Positions 8,970 to 17,868 of a stretch of DNA of 59,323 bases are shown here, piece by piece (the stretch's first letter is position 1; every line of letters begins with the position of its first letter). The notes under the pieces were generated by a model that worked only from the letters and a program-made list of their open reading frames with translations, did not search any database and was not told where the DNA came from. Source of the DNA: Phascolarctobacterium sp. (lineage in GTDB: Bacteria; Bacillota; Negativicutes; Acidaminococcales; Acidaminococcaceae); NCBI GenBank assembly GCA_021203775.1, contig JAJQAO010000024.1, positions 1 through 59,323 on the forward strand, written 5' to 3'. The position numbers were made by a program, and so were the translations under genes.

Positions 8970-10460
8970 ATGATGTTTGTTAACGGTATAAAATGCAATG
9001 CTGTCAATATAAATGAGGCGGATTACAGGGATGCAGATGCCATAGTTCTCATGCTGTGCAAAGAATGCGTTCCGGCGATCGAAAAACTTTTGCTTCCGCA
9101 GAATATAGGTAAAACGTTGAGTGCTTATTTGGCCCTGCATGATGATATTTTTGAACCGTGCGAATTACGTTCCCTGGCTGTCGATTCTGATGGTAAATTA
9201 CAGCAGATTGTTATCGCAGGCTGCGGCTGCGGGAAGGAATGTAAACCTAATAATTTCAGGAAGGCAGCAGGAGCCGTATCAAGAGAGCTGCAAAGACAGA
9301 AAATTTCCAAAGCCGTTCTTGCAGCGCCCATACTGATTAACCCTGAAAGGGCTCACTATCTGCAGGCTCTTGCTGAAGGATTATATCTCGGGGCATATAA
9401 ATTTACGGAATATAAAAGTGATGCTAAGGAAACAGCAGGATGTTCCGTTGCTGTTGCCAGTACCGTGAATGATGCCGCACAGACAATAGCCAGGGCAGAA
9501 ATAATAGCCGCCGGAGTATCCTATGCCAGAACCCTGGCCAACCGTCCAGGCAATGCCGTGACACCTGAAGTTATGGCTCACGAGGCAGCAAAAGTTGCTG
9601 CCGAAAATGGTCTTGAAATAGAGATTCTTGACAGGAATAATATGGCAGATAAAAAGATGGGAGCCATTCTTGCTGTAGGGCAGGGGAGCAGTAATGCGCC
9701 CTGCATGATAACTTTAAAATATAACGGTGCCGGTGATGCTCCTTATACGGCTTATGTAGGCAAAGGCATTACTTTTGACAGCGGAGGTATTTCCATTAAA
9801 CCTTCTGCAAATATGGGCGAAATGAAAGATGATATGACCGGGGCAGGGGTGGTTTTAAGTGCCCTTTCAGTAATTGCGAAATTAAAATTGCCGTGCAACA
9901 TAATAGGCATACTGGGCTGTGCGGAGAATATGCCAGGAAGCACTGCCCAGCGGCCGGGGGATATTGTTACTTCAGCCAGCGGCAAGACGATAGAGGTTGT
10001 TTCAACGGATGCCGAAGGCCGGATGGTACTTGCGGATGCCGTGTGGTATGCCTGCCGGAACGGGGTAAAAAGGGTGATTGATATTGCCACATTAACGGGG
10101 GCTGCGATAATTGCCCTGGGAAAAGAAACCGCAGGCATAATTTCCAATAACGATTCTTTGGCGGATAACATAAAGACAGCCGGGAAAATGGCAGGAGAAA
10201 GCTATTGGCATATGCCTTCGCTCCCGGAATGCAAAAAAGCCATTAAAGGTGAGATTGCCGATCTTGTCAACAGCACGGGCCGGGAGGCAGGATGTATTAC
10301 AGGGGGACTTTTTATCGGTGAATTCGTGGATGAGGGCGTAGAGTGGGCCCATCTTGATATCGCCGGAACTTCCACTGCCGAAAAAACTGCTGGATTTACG
10401 GTTAAGGGCGGCACCGGTTTCGGTGTAATGACTCTGGTCAGGCTGGCAGAGAGGCTTTGA
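8970..10460 (+). CDS. pepA: Leucyl aminopeptidase, M17 family
   Basis: A cytosolic zinc/manganese aminopeptidase that releases N-terminal residues from peptides. The C-terminal catalytic half (about 170-496) has YVGKGITFDSGGISIKP, MKDDMTGAG and the family signature, here STDAEGRMVLADA, with the metal-binding Asp and Glu present. The N-terminal regulatory half (about 1-160) is divergent, as is usual. The gene is 496 residues long. Its stop is followed directly by the next start, so the three genes here are probably translated from one message. Confidence 0.94.
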   Translation: MMFVNGIKCNAVNINEADYRDADAIVLMLCKECVPAIEKLLLPQNIGKTLSAYLALHDDIFEPCELRSLAVDSDGKLQQIVIAGCGCGKECKPNNFRKAAGAVSRELQRQKISKAVLAAPILINPERAHYLQALAEGLYLGAYKFTEYKSDAKETAGCSVAVASTVNDAAQTIARAEIIAAGVSYARTLANRPGNAVTPEVMAHEAAKVAAENGLEIEILDRNNMADKKMGAILAVGQGSSNAPCMITLKYNGAGDAPYTAYVGKGITFDSGGISIKPSANMGEMKDDMTGAGVVLSALSVIAKLKLPCNIIGILGCAENMPGSTAQRPGDIVTSASGKTIEVVSTDAEGRMVLADAVWYACRNGVKRVIDIATLTGAAIIALGKETAGIISNNDSLADNIKTAGKMAGESYWHMPSLPECKKAIKGEIADLVNSTGREAGCITGGLFIGEFVDEGVEWAHLDIAGTSTAEKTAGFTVKGGTGFGVMTLVRLAERL

Positions 10461-11276
10461 ATGCTGGTTGATCTTCACATACATAGTACTTTTTCTGACG
10501 GACTGTACACTCCCGCACAGCTGGTAGCTGAAGCGGAAAGTAAAAACGTCCGTGTTATATCCATTACCGACCATGATTCATGGGAGGGAGTTGCACCTGC
10601 GTTACTGGCAGCAGAGGGAACTAAGGTAAAGGTTATTACAGGAGTGGAACTGGGAACACAGTTTGACGGTGCAAGTATTCATATTCTGGGATATCATGTG
10701 GACACGGGCTGTACGCTTCTGCATGATAAAATGGTTGCCCTGCGTAAAGCCAGGGAAGAGCGGCTGCTGAAAATACTTAAAAAGCTCAGCCTTCTGGGCT
10801 ATGAAGTTACTGCCGGGGAATGTGATCCGACAAATAGGGCGGTAGGCAGACCTCATGTGGCCAAAGCACTGGTAGCCAAAGGATATTTTTCTACGGTACA
10901 GGAAGCTTTTGATGTGCTGTTACGCAGGGGAGGCCCTGCATATGTTGCTCAGCCAAGATTAAACCCTGAGGAAGCCGTAAAGCTTATTCATTATGCAAAA
11001 GGAATTGCTGTTCTGGCTCATCCTAATGAACTTTCCGATGTTGATTTTGCGGAGATGCTGATAACAAAATTTCCTTTTGATGGGGTTGAGGTTTACCATC
11101 CGAGTGCTGATGGCGAATCCCAAAAACATTGGCTGCAGTTTGCCAGGAAGAAAAATATTTTAATCAGCGGCGGCAGTGATTTTCACGGCATTCCGGACAG
11201 GTATCCGGAAAGCCTTGGCATTTTCCGGGTTCACTACAGTGATACCGCAGGTGTCATAAATTATGCCTGGAAATGA
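10461..11276 (+). CDS. PHP-domain phosphoesterase
   Basis: A 271-residue PHP metal-dependent phosphoesterase of the YciV/RNase AM type, likely acting on 3',5'-nucleoside bisphosphates or short RNA 5' ends. Metal ligands are visible: DLHIHSTFSDG at the start, SITDHDSWEG, AVLAHPNE and, near the C terminus, GSDFHG. The ATG abuts the stop of pepA with no gap, indicating coupling. The exact substrate is not readable from the sequence. Confidence 0.9.
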   Translation: MLVDLHIHSTFSDGLYTPAQLVAEAESKNVRVISITDHDSWEGVAPALLAAEGTKVKVITGVELGTQFDGASIHILGYHVDTGCTLLHDKMVALRKAREERLLKILKKLSLLGYEVTAGECDPTNRAVGRPHVAKALVAKGYFSTVQEAFDVLLRRGGPAYVAQPRLNPEEAVKLIHYAKGIAVLAHPNELSDVDFAEMLITKFPFDGVEVYHPSADGESQKHWLQFARKKNILISGGSDFHGIPDRYPESLGIFRVHYSDTAGVINYAWK

Positions 11277-11300
11277 AACAGAGAAGGGAAAGTGTTTTAA

Positions 11301-12146
11301 GTGGAAGTAATTGCATTTGTAGGACCAAGCGGGACAGGAAAGAGCCACAGGGCCATTGGCGTGGCTTTTGACAATAAATGCGATGCCATAATTGACGACG
11401 GCCTGCTCATTAAGGGCACGAAAATTCTGGCCGGTACTTCTGCTAAGAACGAAGACAACAGGATCCAGGCTGTCAAGCGTGCCATATTTACGGATGACGA
11501 GCATGCCAGAATCATGCGCGAAGCGCTTGCAGAGAATAATATCAGAAGACTGCTGGTTATTGGGACTTCTGACAATATGGTTTCTAAAATTACGGCCAGG
11601 CTCGGACTTGATGTGCCGGTAAAAACAGTTTACATAAACCAGGTGGCTGACAAGTCGGAAATAAAACGTGCCCGCTATGCCAGACTGCATGACGGAAAAC
11701 ATATAGTACCCGTGCCGTCAGTAGAGCTGAAACCGCATTTTACCGGATATTTTGCCAATTTGCCTTATAACATCTTTTCAACCCAGAGACGGCATAAGAA
11801 AGATGCGGACAGATCCATAGTAAGGCCGACTTTCAGTTTTTATGGAAAGCTTTTGATTGCTGATACTGCCATTGAGGATATTATAAAAATTATCGCTGGA
11901 AAAATGCAGGGCGTGGACAAGGTAACAGGTATAAGGGTGCGCCGCCGCAGTGATAACAGTAAAGGTATTGTCATTGCTATAGAAGTCATTTTATGTTATG
12001 GTGTACAGATTTTTAATATAACAAAACAGCTGCAGGCTAAAATAAAGGAAAAAATAGAGTATATGACAGCCATGCAGGTAAAAAATGTTAATGTATCCAT
12101 TCGCAGTCTCAGTGTTCACGGCATGGAAAAACGCAAAATAGTATAA
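11301..12146 (+). CDS. P-loop ATPase fused to an Asp23/Gls24 domain
   Basis: A 281-residue protein with two recognisable parts. A Walker A loop (GPSGTGKS, residues 8-15) opens an N-terminal nucleotide-binding domain of about 170 residues. The C-terminal 90 residues read as an Asp23/Gls24 (DUF322) domain, with GVDKVTGIRVRR, then VIAIEVILCYGVQI and ending VKNVNVSIRSLSV. Asp23 proteins are linked to the envelope and stress in Gram-positives. Translation starts at GTG 11301, a rather long 11 bases after AAGGGA. It is the last gene before rnpB; no terminator is obvious. Function unknown. Confidence 0.75.
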   Translation: MEVIAFVGPSGTGKSHRAIGVAFDNKCDAIIDDGLLIKGTKILAGTSAKNEDNRIQAVKRAIFTDDEHARIMREALAENNIRRLLVIGTSDNMVSKITARLGLDVPVKTVYINQVADKSEIKRARYARLHDGKHIVPVPSVELKPHFTGYFANLPYNIFSTQRRHKKDADRSIVRPTFSFYGKLLIADTAIEDIIKIIAGKMQGVDKVTGIRVRRRSDNSKGIVIAIEVILCYGVQIFNITKQLQAKIKEKIEYMTAMQVKNVNVSIRSLSVHGMEKRKIV

Positions 12147-12181
12147 CGTATGTCACATTGTTTCAGGAAGCCTTTATATGG

Positions 12182-12210
12182 TTGACTAATGATGCCTGAT
12201 ATGGTAGAGT
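12182..12210 (+). promoter_or_regulatory. Promoter of rnpB
   Basis: TTGACT (12182-12187) and TAGAGT (12205-12210) are 17 bases apart. The predicted start near 12216 coincides with the first base of the RNase P P1 helix, which supports the call. Confidence 0.7.
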
Positions 12211-12215
12211 TAGTG

Positions 12216-12567
12216 AAGTGAGTGTGAAAGATAATCGCGGCTGGTTTCAGGCCAGGTGAGGAAAGTCCGAGCTCCATAGGGCAGGATGCCGGATAACGTC
12301 CGGCGAGGGTGACCTCAGGGAAAGTGCCACAGAAATGTGTACCGCCTGCTGCGGCAGGTAAGGGTGGAACGGTGCGGTAAGAGCGCACCAGCAGTCGGGT
12401 AACCGGCTGGCTAGGTAAACCCCATCCGGAGCAAGACCAAATAGGGGAGGAATGATGTTGCCCGCTGAATCTCCCGGGTTGCGTCGCTTGAACTTGCAGG
12501 TGACTGTAAGTCTAGATAAATGATTATCGCCGCTTTGCGGAACAGAACTCGGCTTATTGAGCACTCA
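12216..12567 (+). ncRNA. rnpB: RNase P RNA, bacterial class A
   Basis: This is the catalytic RNA that removes 5' leaders from precursor tRNAs. Universally conserved blocks are present: GAGGAAAGTCCGAGCTCC near the 5' end, the ACAGAAA/GCGCACCAGCAG region, GAGCAAGACCAAATAGG and the 3' AACAGAACTCGGCTTA. Helix P1 closes with TGAGTG (12219-12224) against CACTCA (12562-12567). The length of about 350 nt is normal. Ends are placed from P1 pairing and the promoter. Confidence 0.97.
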
Positions 12568-12577
12568 GTAATAAATC

Positions 12578-12604
12578 AGGCTGCCTTACGACAGCCTTTT
12601 TTAT
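12578..12604 (+). terminator. Terminator of rnpB
   Basis: AGGCTG (12578-12583) pairs with CAGCCT (12592-12597), followed by a T-rich tail. Confidence 0.85.
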
Positions 12605-12648
12605 TTTATAATGTCTTATATTTTATTTCAGTATAGTGGTGGAAATTA

Positions 12649-13584
12649 ATGCAAAAAGTTTCTATTGTGGTTCCTGTTTATAACGAACAGGATAATCTCC
12701 ATGAATTTTATAAGCGGATAACTGATACAATGGCTGCAGAGCCGTATGATTACGGTCTGGTTTTCATTGATGACGGATCTACAGATGACAGCGCACTTAT
12801 TTTAGCTGAACTGGCTAATAGCGATGAAAAAGTGGAAGCATATCTGCTTTCCAGAAATTACGGGCATCAGATGGCTTTGACATGCGGACTGGATAACGCT
12901 GACGGTGACGTTGTGATAACCATGGACGGGGATCTGCAGCATCCTCCGGAAATGATACCAAAAATGCTTGAGCTTTGGGCTGATGGCAATGAGATTGTCC
13001 AGACAAAGCGTCTTGCCACGGAAGAAGCCAATGTCTTTAAACGCTGTTCATCTTCCATGTACTATAAAATAATCAATACCATGTCCAAAGTAAAAATTAC
13101 ACCGGGAGGATCTGACTTCCGTCTGATGGACAGGAAGGCAGTAGATGCATTTAAGCGTTACCGGGAAAGGACCCGTTTTATACGCGGTCTGGTAAACACA
13201 CTGGGATTTAAGGTAGCTGCGATCGAATTTGTTGCGCCTCCGCGTTTTGCCGGGAAGTCCAAATTCAGTACAAATAAAATGCTGCATTTTGCACTTGACG
13301 GGATAACTGCATTTTCCAACCTGCCGCTGCGCTGGGCCTTTTACATAGGACTCATTTGCGGTATATGCAGCCTGCTTATATTAGGCCACGTTTTTTATGT
13401 AAAATATGTCATTGATGATGCCGTACCGGGATGGGCAACCATGACGGCAAGTGTGCTGTTCCTTGGAGGCATACAGTTGATAGGGATAGGTATCCTGGGT
13501 GAGTATATAGGGCGTATTTTCGAGGAAATAAAACACCGCCCGTTATATATTATTTCCCGTCACATAAAAAAGCAGTATCCATGA
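12649..13584 (+). CDS. Polyprenyl-phosphate glycosyltransferase, GT2 family
   Basis: A 311-residue membrane-anchored GT2 enzyme of the DPM1/GtrB/YkcC type that would move a sugar from a nucleotide donor to undecaprenyl phosphate on the cytoplasmic face. The GT-A domain (about 1-225) has VVPVYNEQDN, DDGSTDDSA and the metal-binding DGDLQHPPE. Two membrane helices follow (about 228-250 and 262-285), then a basic tail. It stands alone between rnpB and the next promoter, so the sugar and acceptor pathway cannot be inferred from its neighbours. Confidence 0.9.
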   Translation: MQKVSIVVPVYNEQDNLHEFYKRITDTMAAEPYDYGLVFIDDGSTDDSALILAELANSDEKVEAYLLSRNYGHQMALTCGLDNADGDVVITMDGDLQHPPEMIPKMLELWADGNEIVQTKRLATEEANVFKRCSSSMYYKIINTMSKVKITPGGSDFRLMDRKAVDAFKRYRERTRFIRGLVNTLGFKVAAIEFVAPPRFAGKSKFSTNKMLHFALDGITAFSNLPLRWAFYIGLICGICSLLILGHVFYVKYVIDDAVPGWATMTASVLFLGGIQLIGIGILGEYIGRIFEEIKHRPLYIISRHIKKQYP

Positions 13585-13650
13585 CTTAGGATGCTGAGGC
13601 AGTATTGATGCGGGTTTCAGCGTCAGTAAAGTCAGTATGATAATTTTAAT

Positions 13651-13679
13651 TTTACAGTGGGAAATTTTTATGATATAAT
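13651..13679 (+). promoter_or_regulatory. Promoter of the second NlpC/P60 gene
   Basis: TTTACA (13651-13656) and TATAAT (13674-13679) with a 17-base spacer. The start near 13686 rules out the upstream in-frame start at 13657. Confidence 0.85.
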
Positions 13680-13713
13680 TTTATTGGTATTTATAAAGAG
13701 GAGGGCCGGTGCC

Positions 13714-14379
13714 TTGGTGAGGAATAAGTTATCTGTATTGTGTTTTAGCGTGTTATTGTGTCTGACTAATACCATTACAGCCTTCGCTTCCTTTGAACGT
13801 GGAGATGATGGGCAAGACGTTCTTGCAATTCAAAAACGCTTGGTAGAGTTGAGTTATAAAATTGTCAATCTGGACGGTAATTTTGGGCCTGAAACAGAAG
13901 CTGCAACTAAAAAGTTTCAGGAAGATAAGGGACTTGATGTTGACGGTGTCGTAGGTCCTGATACTTACAGGGTACTTATGAATAAAGATATACCGCCTAA
14001 TCGTGGTAGAAGTTCCGTTGTGCGGAATGTCCTGAATGCGGCTTACAGTGTTATGGGTGTTCCTTTTGTATTCGGCGGAACGACTCCTTCCGGTTTCGAT
14101 TGTTCAGGTTTTGTCCAGTATGCTTTTGCCCGGGCAGGTGTTTCCATTCCTAGGATGGCAGACAGTCAGTTTTATTACGGACGCAGGATTTCCATGAGTG
14201 AGGTTCGTCCCGGTGATCTTGTTTTTTATACTACCTATGAACCGGGAGCGTCTCACTGCGGAATATATGTTGGCAATGGTAATTTCATTCATGCTGGCAG
14301 CAGTACTGGCGTAACGGTGGCCCCTGCATTTACCGGTTACTGGGGTGCACGCTACTACGGTGCCTGCAGAATACTTTAA
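13714..14379 (+). CDS. Peptidoglycan-binding NlpC/P60 endopeptidase
   Basis: A secreted wall hydrolase of 221 residues. A signal peptide (about 1-26, ending near ITAFA) is followed by a PG_binding_1 domain (about 30-85, with LDGNFGPETEAATKKFQ) and a C-terminal NlpC/P60 domain (about 100-221) with C130 in FDCSGFVQYAF and H181 in SHCGIYVG. The frame is open from 13657, but that lies between the promoter elements. TTG 13714 is 8 bases after AGAGGAGGG; GTG 13717 is a close alternative. Single-gene unit with its own promoter and terminator. Confidence 0.9.
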   Translation: MVRNKLSVLCFSVLLCLTNTITAFASFERGDDGQDVLAIQKRLVELSYKIVNLDGNFGPETEAATKKFQEDKGLDVDGVVGPDTYRVLMNKDIPPNRGRSSVVRNVLNAAYSVMGVPFVFGGTTPSGFDCSGFVQYAFARAGVSIPRMADSQFYYGRRISMSEVRPGDLVFYTTYEPGASHCGIYVGNGNFIHAGSSTGVTVAPAFTGYWGARYYGACRIL

Positions 14380-14386
14380 CGAAAAA

Positions 14387-14413
14387 CAGACAGGCTTGCC
14401 TGTCTGCTTTTAA
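14387..14413 (+). terminator. Terminator after the NlpC/P60 gene
   Basis: CAGACAGGC and GCCTGTCTG (14387-14406) form a 9-pair stem with a TT centre, followed by a short T-rich tail. Confidence 0.85.
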
Positions 14414-14445
14414 TATTCCGATTTTTTATTAGCATACAATAATGT

Positions 14446-14480
14446 AAAACTCCTGTATTGTTTTTCCATACAGGAGTTTT
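14446..14480 (-). terminator. Terminator of the minus-strand antiporter gene
   Basis: Thirteen-base arms (14446-14458 and 14468-14480) carry A/T ends on both sides, so the hairpin can serve both strands. It lies 6 bases beyond the antiporter stop codon. Confidence 0.85.
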
Positions 14481-14485
14481 ATTAT

Positions 14486-16795
14486 TTATAAAATTTCTTC
14501 CCGTACCAGGATATTTATCATTTCCTGCTTTCCTAAAACCCATAAGAGATCGCCATTTTCGAATATTAAGGAAACATTTGGATTAGTAATGGTATAACTG
14601 CCGCGTTCCAATCCTATGACAAGACAATGCCATTCATCACGTATATTGGCTGCCTTAAGGGATTTGCCCAGGAGGGGAGAATCTTTATCAACTGCAATAG
14701 CACAGGAGAAAAACTGGCTATCTGAAGATGTGCCTTTTGCCTTAAGCATAAATTCACGCATACTTATTGAATCACTGACTGGTTCCACATCCATTTCTTT
14801 TTTTGCGACGGCGGTATTAAAAAGTCTCATCTGAGGTTTGGTCCCAATAATAAGCAGGTAGGAATCTGCCTCAATAATACGGGCGCCTCCAGGCATATCA
14901 ATAACCTGATCCTGTGAGATTATCTGCAGTATATTGCAGCCAAAGAGTTCCCTTATAGCGGATTTTGCCAGGTTTTTTCCAATTAAGCGGGATTCAGGTA
15001 ATACTTTGAAAAGGGCAATCTGCAGTTCTTCATCGAACCAGCTTTCCTGGCTGTCAGCCGCACCGCTTTCTTCCCTGTGCTTGCGCATATGTTTTTCATT
15101 TAAATTGACAAGGAATCTTGATTCTATACGCAGATATTCGCTCAGAAGCCAGTCTGATGAAGATATGAAATAGGCCGCCAATACCGTTGCCAGCACAGCA
15201 AGTAAAGCCTGCAGGCCGATAAGGGTATAAAATATAAAATATAAGGACAGCGATGCCACTACAATCTTAATGAATAGCAGAAGCAGCAGTGGAATATGAT
15301 TGGTCCTGCTTTTAAGCCATAAAACGGAAAAGAGTTCTGAATTTACGCTTCTGTTCATGAGAATGGCGCGTAATATGGGGGACATGAACATAAGTGTTAT
15401 GAATGCGGCTAGGAGGTTGGCATAAGGGAGATCTAGAGTGGTTTGGAAATAAGGAAGCATATAATACGCTGAACCGATCGCAATAGCAGTTAGCAGCGTA
15501 ATAAAGATAACCATGCGCAGGAAATATCCATGCAGGAATTCGTGCCAGTCAGCGTCTTTACTGTCGGAATCATTGCTGTTGGTATAGCGGTCCAGCCATT
15601 TTATGAATCTTGCCGGCAGAATTTTCATTAGGGAATTATAGACCGGTTCTGCCGAAACCATGAAGAAGGGAGTTGTAAATGTTGTGATAACAGAAACGGC
15701 TACTATAATCGGATACAGGAAATCACTGATTACCCCGAGGCTCATACCCAAAGAAGCTATTATGAAAGAAAATTCACCAATCTGGGCCAGGCTGAATCCG
15801 CAGCGAATGGCAGTATTCAGATCCTGTCCGGATACAAGCACACCGCTGCTTGCGAAAAAAGGCTGGCCGATGATTGTAACGGCTATAATACATATAATCG
15901 GGAAGGCATGTTCTGTGAGCAGGGCAGGATCTACCATCATGCCGACGGATACGAAAAATATTGCCCCGAATAAATCCTTGACCGGTTTGACAAGATGTTC
16001 CACCTGTTCCGCATTTGGGGCTTCAGCGATTAAAGATCCCATAATGAATGCACCCAGGGCGGCAGAAAAACCCATTTCAGATACAAGTACTACCATGCCG
16101 AGGCATAGACCTATGGATGCTACCAGAAGTGTCTCATCATTCATTAACGACTGGGCTTTCTTAAAAAATGTCGGGACCAGATACATTCCCAGAACAAACC
16201 ACAGGACAAGGAAAAAGATCAGACGGGCTACACTGAAAATAAGTTCCGTGTCCATGGAAGAAACATCCGCTGCGGCCAGAGTGGATAAAAGTACCATCAT
16301 GACAATGCCTGCGATATCTTCTACAATCAGAATGCCGAAGACTATTTCCGTAAATGGCCGGCCTTTCAGCGACAGGTCCTCAAAAGCCTTTATGACAATA
16401 GTAGTGGAGGACATGGAAAGCATGCCGCCTAAAAACAGACTGTTCATGTGGTTCCAGCCTAAAAGGCTGCCGCATAAATATCCGAGGCCCAGCATGCCTG
16501 CTATTATTACGATGGTTGCTATAAAGGCCGTATTGCCTACGCTTTTCAGTTTATAAAAGCTGAATTCAAGTCCCAGGGCGAATAAAAGGAAAATGACACC
16601 TATGTCTGACCAGATCTGAATGTGCGAACTGTCGGAAACGGTGGGGAAAAAATTAAAGTGAGGGCCGGTAATGAATCCTGCAATGATATAGCCCAGCACC
16701 AGCGGCTGATTAAGCTTTTTAAATAATATGGTTGTTATTCCGGCAGCCAGCAAAATCATTGCAAGGTCGGAAACTAAAGGCGCTAAATGAACCAT
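14486..16795 (-). CDS. CPA2-family cation/proton antiporter with RCK_C domains
   Basis: A 769-residue inner-membrane antiporter of the KefB/YbaL type, exchanging K+ or Na+ for protons. The first 390 residues form the Na_H_Exchanger fold with 12 or so helices (GYIIAGFITGPH near the start, SALGAFIMGSLIAEAP in the middle). A second hydrophobic block lies at about 430-560. The cytoplasmic end has two TrkA_C/RCK_C-like modules (about 600-680 and 695-769). No NAD-binding TrkA_N domain is visible between them, unlike KefB. An AGGAGAAGG Shine-Dalgarno precedes the ATG. Confidence 0.9.
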   Translation of the reverse strand: MVHLAPLVSDLAMILLAAGITTILFKKLNQPLVLGYIIAGFITGPHFNFFPTVSDSSHIQIWSDIGVIFLLFALGLEFSFYKLKSVGNTAFIATIVIIAGMLGLGYLCGSLLGWNHMNSLFLGGMLSMSSTTIVIKAFEDLSLKGRPFTEIVFGILIVEDIAGIVMMVLLSTLAAADVSSMDTELIFSVARLIFFLVLWFVLGMYLVPTFFKKAQSLMNDETLLVASIGLCLGMVVLVSEMGFSAALGAFIMGSLIAEAPNAEQVEHLVKPVKDLFGAIFFVSVGMMVDPALLTEHAFPIICIIAVTIIGQPFFASSGVLVSGQDLNTAIRCGFSLAQIGEFSFIIASLGMSLGVISDFLYPIIVAVSVITTFTTPFFMVSAEPVYNSLMKILPARFIKWLDRYTNSNDSDSKDADWHEFLHGYFLRMVIFITLLTAIAIGSAYYMLPYFQTTLDLPYANLLAAFITLMFMSPILRAILMNRSVNSELFSVLWLKSRTNHIPLLLLLFIKIVVASLSLYFIFYTLIGLQALLAVLATVLAAYFISSSDWLLSEYLRIESRFLVNLNEKHMRKHREESGAADSQESWFDEELQIALFKVLPESRLIGKNLAKSAIRELFGCNILQIISQDQVIDMPGGARIIEADSYLLIIGTKPQMRLFNTAVAKKEMDVEPVSDSISMREFMLKAKGTSSDSQFFSCAIAVDKDSPLLGKSLKAANIRDEWHCLVIGLERGSYTITNPNVSLIFENGDLLWVLGKQEMINILVREEIL

Positions 16796-16854
16796 GTGCG
16801 TACCTTCTCCTGAAACGTCCCGTAATTATGTGAAAAACTGTCCTGCATGGCATA

Positions 16855-16883
16855 AAGACAAAAAAAGTAAAATATTGTATAAT
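16855..16883 (+). promoter_or_regulatory. Promoter upstream of the class IV aminotransferase homologue
   Basis: TATAAT (16878-16883) with AAGACA (16855-16860, four matches) at 17 bases. The leader of about 110 bases holds a second A/T-rich tract but no structure that I recognise. Confidence 0.55.
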
Positions 16884-17000
16884 TATTAAAGCTTAAAACT
16901 TAAAACTGTATATTATATATTATACAGTATTTTGCGTGAAGAAAAAGTAAATTTGCCATTGGAAATTTTAAATACAGACCGAACTGGAGGTTTTTGTTAA

Positions 17001-17867
17001 ATGAGTGAAAATATTGTATTGATTGACGGCGAGATTATTCCTGAAGATGAAGCTTTTGTCAGTGTAAAGGACAGAGGATATAATTTTGGCGACGGTGTAT
17101 TTGAAATAGTGCCTGTCTACAACGGACGCTGCTTCGGCATTCTGCCCCACATGAACAATCTTTTCGATTATGTCATTCAGACCAAGATACCTGCCGTTTA
17201 TACTATTGAAGAACTGGTGGAATTTCATGAGCTCCTGCTGGAAAAGACGGGATTTAAGGACTGTGAGATTTATACACAGATCACCAGGGGATATGGCACC
17301 TACGGCCTGCAGCATCCTGAAAAAAGCATTCCTGCCCTTATGATGTTCGCTATGCCTGTGGACAGGGAAATGCTGAAAGGTAAACGCGCTACCGGTATTA
17401 ATCTTATCACGGAAAAAGATGTGCGCTGGCAGCGCTGTGATATTAACAGTCTTAACAGATTACCTGAAATTATGGCTAGACAGAAAGCCTGTATAAGCAA
17501 TGCTTTCGATACTTTGTTCGTGCGTGATGGGAAAATTACGGAGACAACGGAAGCAGGGTTCTTTATTTTTAAAGATGATGTTCTTTGGACGCATCCGGAG
17601 AATAACCTGATTCATAAAAATATTACGGCCAGACTGCTGCGTGAGCGGTTATGTCCGGATCTGCAGCTGCAGATTATAGAAAAGGCGTTTGACAAGGAAT
17701 TTGTCCTTAACGCGGAAGAAGCATTTATTTGCGGACCGCGCTGCGAGTTTCTGCCGGTTGTAAAAATAGACCGCAGTTTTGTCGGCAGCGGCAAACCCGG
17801 TCCGGTATCAGCAATGCTGCAAAAAGCATATTTGGATTTTGTCATGCTGGAATGTCCGGAAAAGTAA
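17001..17867 (+). CDS. Class IV aminotransferase homologue lacking the PLP lysine
   Basis: A 288-residue protein of the fold-type IV PLP family (D-amino acid aminotransferase, BCAT, PabC). Overall order is normal: GYNFGDGVFE near the start, YTQITRG, then VRWQRCDINSLNRLPEIMA. In D-amino acid aminotransferase and PabC the matching segment has Lys (CDIKSLN, IKHLN) as the Schiff-base residue; here it is Asn149 (AAC, 17445-17447). The substrate-carboxylate Arg and His that follow TRG in D-amino acid aminotransferase read Tyr and Leu here, and the phosphate-site TSTTSE reads CGPRCE. So it is probably not a standard transaminase. ATG follows CTGGAGG. Confidence 0.85.
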   Translation: MSENIVLIDGEIIPEDEAFVSVKDRGYNFGDGVFEIVPVYNGRCFGILPHMNNLFDYVIQTKIPAVYTIEELVEFHELLLEKTGFKDCEIYTQITRGYGTYGLQHPEKSIPALMMFAMPVDREMLKGKRATGINLITEKDVRWQRCDINSLNRLPEIMARQKACISNAFDTLFVRDGKITETTEAGFFIFKDDVLWTHPENNLIHKNITARLLRERLCPDLQLQIIEKAFDKEFVLNAEEAFICGPRCEFLPVVKIDRSFVGSGKPGPVSAMLQKAYLDFVMLECPEK

Positions 17868-17868
17868 A

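Noticed and set aside
12247-12564. Minus-strand frame of 105 codons across the RNase P RNA
   Set aside because: The sequence is constrained by the RNA, whose conserved blocks and pairing are present; the open frame is chance.
15660-16556. Long plus-strand frame of 298 codons
   Set aside because: It lies wholly antisense to the CPA2 antiporter gene, which has family motifs along its length and its own Shine-Dalgarno. The antisense product is low in complexity (rich in Thr, Ile, Met and Pro) and has no recognisable domain.
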